A DNA stretch of 34,955 nucleotides, taken from contig DILD01000040.1 in assembly GCA_002424845.1 (NCBI GenBank), forward strand, positions 1-34,955. The letters are read 5' to 3'. Shown piece by piece: positions 1-7,444 of this stretch. Position 1 is the first letter of the stretch. Every line of letters begins with the position of its first letter. Origin of the DNA: Thiobacillus denitrificans. Lineage in GTDB: Bacteria; Pseudomonadota; Gammaproteobacteria; Burkholderiales; Thiobacillaceae. The translations under genes and the position numbers were made by a program. The notes under the pieces are model-generated. The model made no database searches. It was not told where the DNA came from and saw only the letters and a list, made by a program, of their open reading frames with translations.

Positions 1-136
1 GTTAGTTCAATCTGGCCTTTTTAATTTTCACCCATGGCATCGTGGGGGTCGATAACCATTGGGCCGGGGTTGCTTGCCAGGATGGCAGAATGTCGCTATT
101 AGGCTGAATTTATTGTTACTGACTGCGGTACCCGAT

Positions 137-604
137 ATGGCAATAAGCGTTGGGAAGACGATGGGGGTGGTTGCCTTGGTGGCCTTGGTCGTGAGCTGGC
201 CCATGGTCCGGTCTGCCAAGTCCAAGTGGGATGCCGAACGTGACAGGGAGCATGCCGAGACCCGGCAACGGGTCCAGGACTACGCCAGGATGAACGAGGA
301 GCTGGGCATACGCAGCCCTTTCCCGCCTAAGCACATGCTTGACAAGCAGAAGGCGGAGGCCCGGAAATTCGGCGGTGGCGGAGGTGAGCCGGTGTTCGAG
401 GGCGCAGCCTCTGCGTTTGGCCCTACCTTCATGGATGTTGAAGCCAGTTACCCGGGCCTGCAAAGGTGTCGGGACATCGTCAGGTCGCTTGGCACCAGCA
501 GCAAGGATGTTCGGATATTCGTCAACGGCAAGACCGCCCATCGCAAGAAGGCCTGGCAGCTGTGCGGGCACAGTACCAACAAGATTCGGGTAGTGCGCGG
601 ATAA
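137..604 (+). CDS. Hypothetical membrane-anchored protein
   Basis: About 155 residues from the ATG at 137. A TTG at 59 would add 26 residues, but the ATG places a hydrophobic segment (about residues 8-23) right at the N terminus, as expected for a signal anchor. After it come a charged, probably helical stretch (AKSKWDAERDREHAETRQ), a glycine run (GGGGG) and a basic C-terminal part with a cysteine pair. I do not recognise the family. It is isolated: the next gene is on the opposite strand, so the two converge. Function unknown; that it is a gene rests on the uninterrupted frame and the sensible N terminus. Confidence 0.55.
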   Translation: MAISVGKTMGVVALVALVVSWPMVRSAKSKWDAERDREHAETRQRVQDYARMNEELGIRSPFPPKHMLDKQKAEARKFGGGGGEPVFEGAASAFGPTFMDVEASYPGLQRCRDIVRSLGTSSKDVRIFVNGKTAHRKKAWQLCGHSTNKIRVVRG

Positions 605-816
605 GGTCTCTTGCGTCCTGAAGGAAGTTACCGTGCGGGCACAAACCCTGTAACCCTTACACAGCGTTACCCCAGCCAGGCGCGGATAAAATAGGTCGCC
701 AGTCCAGCCGGGGAATCAACGGGGCCAGTCTGAACTGACCCATTCCGCATCCGCGTACACATATCCAAATCTTTCCAAAGGAAACAACCGTCCCAAACAA
801 GCCCGTGTCGGGACGT
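605..816. other. Intergenic region between convergent genes
   Basis: About 210 bases between two convergent genes. I see no convincing open frame, RNA gene or strong terminator hairpin here. Confidence 0.5.
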
Positions 817-1608
817 TCAAGATTCAAAGAAGTTGACACGATTGCGCCCGTATTCCTTCGCTTGATACATCGCCTTATCCGCCCACTTGAGTATATCTTC
901 CTGGCTGGCTTCGTGATCAATGAACAGCACCACGCCGATACTCGATGTGCAATGATGCTCCACCGTGATTGCCACATCGCCCTCCGGCTTGCGCGACAGC
1001 AAATAAGGCTCGGCCAGCGTGGCGCGGATTTTTTCAGCGACTATGCCGGCCTGCGCAGTGGATAACGCTTTATCCGCATCCAGCTCACTGAGCATCACCA
1101 CGAACTCATCGCCGCCGAAACGCGCGACGGTGTCCATTTCACGCACGCAACGGGTGAGGCGATGCGCCACTTCCAGCAGCAGCAAATCGCCCACATCATG
1201 CCCGTGCGTATCATTGAGCGGTTTGAAGTTGTCCAAATCGAGGAACATCACCGCGCCATAACGGCCGCTGCGTTTGCTGACGGCCATCGCTTGCCCCAAG
1301 CGGTCGTTTAACAGGCGGCGATTGGCCAGTTGCGTCAAGGTGTCATGGAAAGCAAAACTGCGAATTTGATTCTCGCTTTCACGCAAGGCACGGGTAATTT
1401 TTTCGTTTTCCTGCAATGCCGCTTCCAGCGCATCGGTGCGGCGGCGCACCTGATCTTCAAGGGTAATCGCCGTATGGAACAGGTTGAAATCCGTACCCTG
1501 GATGCTCGCGTTGCGTTCGGCGCGATTCATCAGCGCCTGGATGATCTTGTTCAGGCGCGCGATCTCGGCATGCAATGCCTGCACGCCCGGTTCCGCCTGG
1601 TCAGGCAT
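817..1608 (-). CDS. Diguanylate cyclase paired with FIST sensor
   Basis: A 263-residue cytoplasmic protein that should make c-di-GMP from two GTP. Residues about 10-80 are a predicted coiled coil (LHAEIARLNKIIQALMNRAE, later LEDQVRRRTDALEAAL). Residues about 85-263 are a GGDEF domain with the intact signature GGDEF at 165-169 and an inhibitory-site RxxD (REMD, 156-159) five residues upstream, so product inhibition is expected. There is no membrane segment or PAS domain. The ATG at 1608 is chosen because it lies 8 nt inside the end of the FIST gene (ATGCCTGA overlap) and has an AGGGG-like ribosome site; a longer upstream reading would run deep into the FIST gene. The coupling implies that the FIST protein controls this cyclase. 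Confidence 0.92.
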   Translation of the reverse strand: MPDQAEPGVQALHAEIARLNKIIQALMNRAERNASIQGTDFNLFHTAITLEDQVRRRTDALEAALQENEKITRALRESENQIRSFAFHDTLTQLANRRLLNDRLGQAMAVSKRSGRYGAVMFLDLDNFKPLNDTHGHDVGDLLLLEVAHRLTRCVREMDTVARFGGDEFVVMLSELDADKALSTAQAGIVAEKIRATLAEPYLLSRKPEGDVAITVEHHCTSSIGVVLFIDHEASQEDILKWADKAMYQAKEYGRNRVNFFES

Positions 1609-2782
1609 TGCGCGCCCCTGTATTTGTTCCCTGGGTATCCGGCTCCGGCGCGGCGCCAATGGCACAGCCGGTAAGGGTCTGGTTAACGTGCACGCCGTGG
1701 AATTGTTCTCCATAACTGCTGAAGCCGATAGTATTGTTGCGCCGAAAAATCTCAGCTACACGGTCTTTCAAGCCATTCTGGGAAATCTCCAGATTACGCA
1801 GAATGCAATCGCAGCCGAAAACAAGCTGGGGCGGCCCGATTGAAGCCCGTATCTTGTCGAAAGTCTGCTCCAGGTTTCTCACCAGATCCACGCCATGCGC
1901 CACCCTGAGTACCACCCCTTCCTCGATGGCGCAATAGAAAGTCAGGGTGCCGTCTGGATTGGCCTTCTGAATGGAGCGCACATAGTCCGTACCGTCTATC
2001 ATGACCACGACGGGCGAAGCGGCAAAACGCAGGGGATTGAGATCATGCACATCAACACCCAGCAGCCGGGCGTACTCTGCGGCAGCAGGCAGCCCGTTGA
2101 TCTCCTTGACGATGCGCCCGGCGGGATCGGCTTCCGTGACCACCAAGCGTTCATCGGTGGAAACAAAATGCTGGGTCTTGAATAGGCTGAAGGGCAAAGA
2201 GGTGTTGATCAGGATCAATGCGGCGCTGTCGGAATGGAAGCGGCCATCGCAATAAACATAGGTCTTGGCGAATTGCAGGTCGTCGCCCGCCGAGCCGCCG
2301 AATAGCGCGATCTTGTCTAACGCATGCTGCAACGCATGGGCCACCGGCTCCTCGCGCACGGACATCCCGTCAATCAGCAGCAGCGCGAAGCTGTTATCCG
2401 GGCTGGTGTCCGGTGCTTTGCTTTCAAGCCGCTGCAACAGGTTTTGGGCAAAGTCATGCCCTCTGGCGATATCGAACTGGCCCAAATGATCCAGCAACCC
2501 GCTGACCGCCACGCAACTGCCCGCCGGAAAACTTGCCCCCGACAGGCTATGTGACCGGTAACCGGCTGGCCCGATTTCCCCGGCCGTGGTGCAGCCCACC
2601 ACTTGAATCCCGGCAAACAAACGGCCCATTTCCGCAGCCAGCACATCAAGGTCATATTCGCTGGAGCAGAAGAAAATCACCAGCGCCATGTCCGGTTGCG
2701 CCACTGCGGTGTGAAATTCCGCCACCGCCTGACGAGCCTCCGTTGCAGTGGACTGCGCTGTACGAATACTTTGAATACTCAT
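1601..2782 (-). CDS. FIST-domain sensory protein (NosP-like candidate)
   Basis: 393 residues with the FIST_N then FIST_C architecture: an N-terminal alpha/beta part (about 30-220, containing VVGCTTAGEIGPAGY and LFGGSAGDD) and a C-terminal part (about 220-375, containing FGCDCILRNLE and GFSSYGEQFHGVHVNQT), both typical of the family. FIST proteins are cytoplasmic ligand sensors; those called NosP bind heme and nitric oxide and are usually encoded beside a c-di-GMP enzyme or histidine kinase. The downstream partner here is a diguanylate cyclase overlapping by 8 nt, which fits. Heme binding cannot be shown from this sequence. A strong GGAGG site lies 8 nt before the ATG. The gene starts only about 45 nt from an IS3-type remnant, so its promoter may have been altered. 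Confidence 0.9.
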   Translation of the reverse strand: MSIQSIRTAQSTATEARQAVAEFHTAVAQPDMALVIFFCSSEYDLDVLAAEMGRLFAGIQVVGCTTAGEIGPAGYRSHSLSGASFPAGSCVAVSGLLDHLGQFDIARGHDFAQNLLQRLESKAPDTSPDNSFALLLIDGMSVREEPVAHALQHALDKIALFGGSAGDDLQFAKTYVYCDGRFHSDSAALILINTSLPFSLFKTQHFVSTDERLVVTEADPAGRIVKEINGLPAAAEYARLLGVDVHDLNPLRFAASPVVVMIDGTDYVRSIQKANPDGTLTFYCAIEEGVVLRVAHGVDLVRNLEQTFDKIRASIGPPQLVFGCDCILRNLEISQNGLKDRVAEIFRRNNTIGFSSYGEQFHGVHVNQTLTGCAIGAAPEPDTQGTNTGARNA

Positions 2783-2827
2783 ATTGACCCCCTCCGTTTG
2801 GATGCCAAAACCGACGTCCCCCAGCTT

Positions 2828-3117
2828 TCAGAAGCACTCGGCTTTAGCGTCCGGGGGCAATGTGGCATTCCCCGCCAGTTGCCTGGCGTAGGCTGATGGT
2901 GTCAAACCACCCAGCGCTTTCTTCGGTCGCTCCTCGTTGTATTCACGCCGCCGACCACTTTGGCGTGGGCCAGGCTGACGAACCCGTGCCCGTTCAGACA
3001 CTCATCCCGCAAACGCCCGTTGAATGATTCAATATAGGCATTCTGGTTGGGCTTGCCCGGTTCGATCAGGAACAACCTCACACCGTGCGCATGCGCCCAG
3101 TTCCGCACCGCCCAACC
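2828..3117 (-). pseudogene. IS3-family transposase (OrfB) remnant
   Basis: The minus strand encodes the C-terminal part of an IS3-family DDE transposase in two frames. The first (3108 downward) reads LIEPGKPNQNAYIESFNGR and RDECLNGHGF, the region around the catalytic glutamate. After AHAK the frame breaks, and a second frame continues with RREYNEERPKKALGGLTPSA down to a natural TGA at 2828-2830. Several codons appear lost at the junction. The upstream two thirds, including the first catalytic aspartates and OrfA, are missing, so the element is dead. Its end sits beside the ribosome site of the FIST gene. Confidence 0.88.
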
Positions 3118-3130
3118 ACATATCCGAATA

Positions 3131-3170
3131 AAGGGACGCTACCCTTATTCCCCCCCTTCAAAGCAACGGG
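3131..3170 (+). repeat. Short direct repeat, copy 1 (upstream of OmpA-like gene)
   Basis: About 40 bases (AAGGGACGCTACCCTTATTC, a C-run, then TTCAAAGCAACGGG) that recur with roughly 80% identity at 4063-4105. The two copies bracket the OmpA-like gene in the same orientation. Copy 1 begins just beyond the truncated edge of the IS remnant. Origin unknown. Confidence 0.6.
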
Positions 3171-3369
3171 ACAATCCATTCAAAGCTCAAGGGTGTCTAC
3201 TGAAGCGGCGATTCACCAATTTCAAAAAACAGCCCTATGTTCGCCAGCGCACGGAACCAATAAGCGCATTAATTTAGTCTTCATCAACGGGTCAGCAAAA
3301 CATCTGGAAACACGATTCCAGGATGCCCTTCAAACTTTGCTCGAATTCACAATTAATAGGAGCATGATC

Positions 3370-4002
3370 ATGCGTGCAACCCCTTTTCTTTTCAGCGCCA
3401 TCGGAGCGATTCTGATGTCTAGCGGAATTGTCACCGCGTACGCAGCCGAAGGCGTTTTCTACGATCCATCCAACGGCGCCAGCCCGACCGGGAAAACGAG
3501 TGGCTATGAGCTTTACAGGACGATCGGCTGTCCGGGCCGCGATCTCCTCGGCGTTCCCTGTCCGGTACCCGTGCAGGTTGCTGCAACGCCTGCACCTGAG
3601 CCTGCCTACGTTGCGCCGGCTGCACCGGTTTATGTCGCGCCTGTACCCGCCCCCATGCCCCCGCAAAAACTGGTGCTTAAGGGCGTGAATTTTGATTTCG
3701 ATAAATCCACCCTGCGTCAGGAAGACATCGCCATCATCGACCGCGATGTCACTGTCCTGGATAACTGGGGCAATGTGAACATCGAAGTGGCCGGCCACAC
3801 GGACAGCCGCGGCAGTGATGCATACAACCTGAATCTGTCCCGACAGCGGGCTGAAACCGTTCGCAACTACCTGATCAACAAAGGTATCGCTGCTGACCGC
3901 CTGACAGCCAAGGGATATGGCGAATCCCAGCCGATTGCCGACAATGCCACGGACGAGGGTCGCTTCCAGAACCGTCGCGTCGAACTGATACCGCTGAAAT
4001 AA
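3370..4002 (+). CDS. OmpA-family outer membrane/peptidoglycan-associated protein
   Basis: 210 residues. Residues 1 to about 24 form a signal peptide (MRATPFLFSAIGAILMSSGI, then cleavage near AYA/AEG). A middle Pro/Ala/Val-rich linker (APEPAYVAPAAPVYVAPVPA) leads to a C-terminal OmpA-like peptidoglycan-binding domain (about 100-210) with the hallmarks FDFDKSTL, AGHTDSRGSDAYN, LSRQRAETVRNYL and a final RRVEL. No N-terminal beta-barrel is present, so it is probably a periplasmic or linker-tethered envelope protein. The ATG at 3370 is preferred to the one at 3364 because AGGAG lies 7 nt before it. Monocistronic, followed by a strong hairpin. Confidence 0.88.
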   Translation: MRATPFLFSAIGAILMSSGIVTAYAAEGVFYDPSNGASPTGKTSGYELYRTIGCPGRDLLGVPCPVPVQVAATPAPEPAYVAPAAPVYVAPVPAPMPPQKLVLKGVNFDFDKSTLRQEDIAIIDRDVTVLDNWGNVNIEVAGHTDSRGSDAYNLNLSRQRAETVRNYLINKGIAADRLTAKGYGESQPIADNATDEGRFQNRRVELIPLK

Positions 4003-4020
4003 TAGCGCTTCCATTTCGGC

Positions 4021-4050
4021 TGATTACGGGGACTTCGGTCCCCGTAATCA
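4021..4050 (+). terminator. Hairpin terminator after OmpA-like gene
   Basis: A perfect 13-bp stem (TGATTACGGGGAC) closed by a TTCG tetraloop, starting 19 nt after the OmpA-like stop codon. The stem is very stable, but no T-run follows, so it may act as a transcript 3'-end stabiliser or a bidirectional hairpin rather than a classical intrinsic terminator. Confidence 0.75.
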
Positions 4051-4062
4051 TGTCGGGCAACC

Positions 4063-4105
4063 AAGGGAACGCCACCCTTACCCGCCCCCCTTCCGAAGCA
4101 ACGGG
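4063..4105 (+). repeat. Short direct repeat, copy 2 (downstream of OmpA-like gene)
   Basis: Second copy of the repeat at 3131-3170: AAGGGAACGCCACCCTTACC, a C-run, then CCGAAGCAACGGGG. It lies between the hairpin and the pseudo-receiver gene. Confidence 0.6.
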
Positions 4106-4248
4106 GTCGGGGCTTTCAATCCAGTACGTCAATGAGAACAATAGAAAGCAAACCATGATTTTCTCACCATGCTTTCGCACCTCCCTATAGCTCGTCCCGC
4201 AGGCTATCAGCGACAATAGCCAATGAGCCCCCCTGTAAACGACGTAGC

Positions 4249-4632
4249 ATGCAAACCCTTTTCTCCCTGATCGAATCCCCCTTCCACCCTGATTTCAGTG
4301 CCTTGTATCAGCAACTGGGCATTGCGGCGGAGCGTTTCGACTCGGCCCGCAATCTTCACCGGGCCTTGCAGAAACAGCCGCCGGATTTCTTCGTGGGGGA
4401 ATTCATTTACGGCTGGGGTAACAATTACGCCGGCGCAAACGTCTCCAATCTGGATGTTACCCTCAGGTCCCTGCAACGCTTTGCGCCGCAGGCGAAGATG
4501 ATCGTGTTCATGCATCCCCGCGAAGAACCCCATATCGGCAAGCTGCTGGAACTGTTTCCCATCCATGCCGTGCTGACCTATCCGGTGACCGCGCAAGCGA
4601 TGCAGGCAGCGCTATCAGACACCCGTCAATGA
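4249..4632 (+). CDS. Pseudo-receiver-like small protein upstream of rlmA
   Basis: 127 residues, soluble, no signal peptide. The alternating pattern resembles a response-regulator receiver fold: PDFFVGEFIYGW where the phospho-acceptor strand would be, KMIVFMHPRE for strand 4, and AVLTYPVTAQAMQAAL where receivers have a conserved Lys-Pro. The acceptor Asp is replaced by Gly/Glu and the Lys by Tyr, so phosphorylation is unlikely. The fold assignment is an inference from the pattern. Its stop overlaps the rlmA start by 4 nt (ATGA), so the two are co-translated. Function unknown. Confidence 0.7.
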   Translation: MQTLFSLIESPFHPDFSALYQQLGIAAERFDSARNLHRALQKQPPDFFVGEFIYGWGNNYAGANVSNLDVTLRSLQRFAPQAKMIVFMHPREEPHIGKLLELFPIHAVLTYPVTAQAMQAALSDTRQ

Positions 4633-5477
4633 GCATCATCCCATTCCAGGCGCTGACCTGCCCGCTGGACGGCCTGCCTTTGCATTGCAACGGTTCCGCC
4701 TGGACCTGCGCGTCCGGCCACAGTTTCGACATCGCCAGCCAGGGCTATACGCATCTGTTGCCGGTGCAAAACAAACGCTCGCGCGATCCGGGCGACAGCA
4801 AGGAGATGATCGCGGCGCGGCGGCGTTTTCTGACGGCCGGCTTTTACCAGCCGATTGCCGCTGCGGTGAGCCGGGCCGTGCTGGCCGATCTGCCCGCTGG
4901 CGCAACCGGCAGCTGCCTCGATGCCGGTTGCGGCGAGGGTTACTACCTGCGCCAGCTCGCGGCAACGGTTCCTGACAAACAAACGCTGGCGCTGCTGGGG
5001 CTGGATATTTCCAAGTGGGCCGTGCTGTCGGCGGCGAAACAGGACAAACAAGTCAACTGGGTGGTGGGCAGCAACGCCAAGCTGCCGGTGCTGTCGGGCA
5101 CGCTCGATCGCGTGCTGTGCATGTTCGGCTTCCCGGTGTATCCCGAGTTTGCGCGGGTGCTGAAGCCGGGCGGCCGACTGCTGCAGGTCGATGCCGGGCC
5201 GGACCATCTGCGCGAACTGCGCGAAATCATCTACCCCAGCCTGAAACCGGAACGCACGGCCGAGATGCCAACACCCGAAGGCTTCAGCCGCTTGCCGACG
5301 GAAACGCTCCGCTTCTCGATCGAACTGACCAACGCCGGGCAGATAGCCGATCTGCTGACCATGACGCCGCATCTCTACCGCGCCAGCGCCGAAGGCCGCG
5401 ACAAGGCCGCTGCGTTGACGGCGCTGTCGCTCAGCGTGGAGGCGCGGCTGACGGGTTTTGAGCGAGGCCGGGATTAG
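4629..5477 (+). CDS. rlmA: 23S rRNA (guanine(745)-N1)-methyltransferase RlmA
   Basis: 282 residues. Known role of the family: SAM-dependent N1-methylation of G745 (or G748) in 23S rRNA helix 35. The N-terminal zinc-finger region (about 9-35) has CPLDG, then WTCASGH, giving Cys11, Asp14, Cys27 and His31 at the spacing of the E. coli ligands, with Asp in place of the second Cys. The signature LLPVQNKRSRDPGDSKEM (about 43-60) is diagnostic. The Rossmann SAM motif is LDAGCGEGYY (98-107), followed by LGLDISK and the LKPGGRLL strand. The start overlaps the upstream pseudo-receiver gene by 4 nt. Confidence 0.92.
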   Translation: MSIIPFQALTCPLDGLPLHCNGSAWTCASGHSFDIASQGYTHLLPVQNKRSRDPGDSKEMIAARRRFLTAGFYQPIAAAVSRAVLADLPAGATGSCLDAGCGEGYYLRQLAATVPDKQTLALLGLDISKWAVLSAAKQDKQVNWVVGSNAKLPVLSGTLDRVLCMFGFPVYPEFARVLKPGGRLLQVDAGPDHLRELREIIYPSLKPERTAEMPTPEGFSRLPTETLRFSIELTNAGQIADLLTMTPHLYRASAEGRDKAAALTALSLSVEARLTGFERGRD

Positions 5478-5565
5478 ACAATGTTTTGATGAACGGACTT
5501 GCCATTTGGCATGCGATTGAATACGGTTAGACATACACCCCTCTGCTCAATGAAAGCCCCGGATC

Positions 5566-6126
5566 ATGAAGTATCTGATTAGCGTTGTGAGTCTCTGCCT
5601 GGCCGGATGCGGCACGCTGCTGCCACGCGGCGATCATGCCATCGAAGGCCCCTGGAAAAGCTTCGAGGAAGCGCAGCAGACTTTCGATGCGATCACGCCC
5701 TACCAGACCCGGCGCGAAGACCTGAAAAAGCTGGGCCTGGACCTCGTCAAGACACCGAACATCACGCTGCTCAACTATTCGGACGTGGTGAACCGCTTCG
5801 TGCCCGGCACGGCGGTCAATTCAGTCGAACTCGACGCGGGGGTCAGCGATTGCATCAATGCCAAAATGGCCTGCAAGGGATTCGAGATCGATCAGCGGCA
5901 CATCAAACGCAACCGTATCGGGAGTTTCTGGGCCGACTTCCTGAATTTCAAACGCCAGACCGACGTGGCCGGCTGGCACTTCAAGGGCATGCTGCTCATC
6001 AAGGACGACGTGGTGGTGTACAAGCTGACTGGCGGCCAGCCCCTGATCCATGAAATCGAACACCACACGAACCCGCTCGGGCCGCTGCAGGGCATCGGCG
6101 AATCCAGTCTGCGTTATTCCCGCTAG
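5566..6126 (+). CDS. Predicted lipoprotein, hypothetical
   Basis: 186 residues. The N terminus MKYLISVVSLCLAGCGTLLP is a lipoprotein signal peptide with lipobox LAGC, so Cys15 should be lipidated. Gly16 after the cysteine does not favour inner-membrane retention, which suggests outer-membrane sorting. The mature part is soluble and mixed alpha/beta, with a later Cys pair (CINAKMAC) that could form a disulfide. I do not recognise a named family. It stands alone, 88 nt after rlmA and convergent with the next gene. Confidence 0.75.
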   Translation: MKYLISVVSLCLAGCGTLLPRGDHAIEGPWKSFEEAQQTFDAITPYQTRREDLKKLGLDLVKTPNITLLNYSDVVNRFVPGTAVNSVELDAGVSDCINAKMACKGFEIDQRHIKRNRIGSFWADFLNFKRQTDVAGWHFKGMLLIKDDVVVYKLTGGQPLIHEIEHHTNPLGPLQGIGESSLRYSR

Positions 6127-6182
6127 CGCCGGGGTGCCCGAATCCGGGAAACCGGATCGGCGGCAATCCGATGCCCAACGGA

Positions 6183-7037
6183 TCAGTTGGGCGGCATCAG
6201 CCCCTTGAGCGCATCCATGAGCCCCTCCATGTTCACTGCGCCGCCAGCACTGCCAAACGACTGTTTGCCGTCGGCCTTGGCGTAGCCGGCGGGAATCTCG
6301 AACAGCGACGCGGGAATGGGGGCGGCGGAAAAACGAATCACTTCATAAAACGTGACTTTTCCGTCTTCCTGAGACTCGGCCTCCATCGCCAGCAGCATGC
6401 CTTCCGGCATCTTGCCCATACCGGTCTGGCGCGGAAGCAGGTCTCCAACAAGGCGCTGCCACATCATGGTGCCCTGCTCCATTTCCCCGCGCGCTTTAGC
6501 CGGATAGTTGGCAAACTGCGCCTTGCTGTAGGCCTTGTCGAATTGCGCGAGGTCGCGCTGGATCCTGGTCGTCGTCTCGGATGAAGACGCAAGCCAGACG
6601 ACCATTCCGTCACGGGGCGTTTCCCTGCAGCCCATGCGGTAGCCCGCGGCGGACAGCCCAGCGAGGGGCCGTGCACCGGGAAGCTTTTTCAGTTCGGGCG
6701 TGCATGCTTCGCCCTCGGACGCATCGCTCGTGCTTTCTTCACGGGAAACGCCCGAAGTGCGCGCCGACGGCTGGTAGGGCAATGCGATGGGGGTTTCCTC
6801 GTAGGTTTTGGTTTTCGGATTGAGCGTCCATTCCACGCCCTTGTCGACGCGGGTAATGACGGTTTGCTTGCCAACGAAAGGCATCTCGTATTCCTTGCGC
6901 TGCATCAGGCCGGAAGTCCATGTCCTGGCCGGCGCCTGCGACATGAGCAGCGTGTGTTCCATATAGCTGTCCGCCAAAGCCGCGGACCCCGCCAAAGACA
7001 GAAAAGCGCCCCCCACCAGCATCGATACCCTGACCAT
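6183..7037 (-). CDS. Secreted periplasmic protein, unknown
   Basis: 284 residues. Signal peptide MVRVSMLVGGAFLSLAGSAA with cleavage near ALA/DSY. The mature protein has the look of DUF4412-type periplasmic proteins (conserved feel of TVITRVDKGVEWTLNPKTKT near residues 60-80 and a C-terminal FEIPAGYAK), but this is only a resemblance. Two cysteines (EACTPEL and YRMGCRE) could pair. The start at 7037 is fixed by a good AAGGAGT site 6-7 nt upstream and by the signal peptide. A MITE-like element ends about 34 nt upstream, so the promoter probably lies within or beyond that insertion. Confidence 0.75.
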   Translation of the reverse strand: MVRVSMLVGGAFLSLAGSAALADSYMEHTLLMSQAPARTWTSGLMQRKEYEMPFVGKQTVITRVDKGVEWTLNPKTKTYEETPIALPYQPSARTSGVSREESTSDASEGEACTPELKKLPGARPLAGLSAAGYRMGCRETPRDGMVVWLASSSETTTRIQRDLAQFDKAYSKAQFANYPAKARGEMEQGTMMWQRLVGDLLPRQTGMGKMPEGMLLAMEAESQEDGKVTFYEVIRFSAAPIPASLFEIPAGYAKADGKQSFGSAGGAVNMEGLMDALKGLMPPN

Positions 7038-7071
7038 TGCCACTCCTTTTTTATGATGTACTGTTGCAATA

Positions 7072-7239
7072 CTAGCAGCCTGCCGGACTTGAAGAATCGA
7101 AGCGAAAATTCGGCTGGGCGAGGGCAGATTTTGACGATTTCGCCGGGCAATAGTCGTTCTATTGCCCAAGAAAGCGGCGAAATATGAACCGGCCAGGCGG
7201 ATTTGCAGCCGATTTACTTCAAGTCCGACAGGCTGCTAG
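7072..7239. mobile_element. MITE-like element with 23-bp terminal inverted repeats
   Basis: 168 bases bounded by CTAGCAGCCTGCCGGACTTG plus AAG at 7072-7094 and its inverted copy at 7217-7239, matching at 22 of 23 positions. Inside are further nested palindromes: ATTTCGCCG/CGGCGAAAT and GGCAATAG/CTATTGCC around a central TCGTT, so the whole unit can fold into one long hairpin. The outermost CTAG at both ends may be a 4-bp target duplication. No coding capacity; it would need a transposase supplied in trans. The parent insertion sequence is not identified. Confidence 0.8.
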
Positions 7240-7444
7240 GGAAATGGACCGCCGGGAAAACACAAGGGATGCCGGCAATCTCTGGTCGGGCATTGCCCCA
7301 CCCTTGTTCCATGCGTGCGGGCAACGCCCCATCGGGGCCTCTACCCGCTAAACTTGCCATCGTTGCCGCGAACAGCCTGCTTCAGCATGTCTGATCGAAG
7401 CATTGTGCAAACCAACCGGATCGCCCCTTTTTTACTTCACCACC
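7240..7444. other. Intergenic region after the MITE
   Basis: About 205 bases before the methyltransferase gene. It has small GC-rich palindromes (for example GCCCCATCGGGGC near 7330) but no gene that I can support. Confidence 0.4.

Noticed and set aside
3131..3200. Possible c-di-GMP (GEMM-I) riboswitch before the OmpA-like gene because of AAAGCAACGGG
   Set aside because: The GACGCAAAGC core, the tetraloop-receptor arrangement and the paired stems of GEMM-I are absent; only a short resemblance exists, and a second copy occurs after the gene.
7038..7169. N-terminal extension of the periplasmic protein into the MITE-like element
   Set aside because: The extension is encoded by the repeat element, would destroy the signal peptide, and a strong ribosome site supports the start at 7037.
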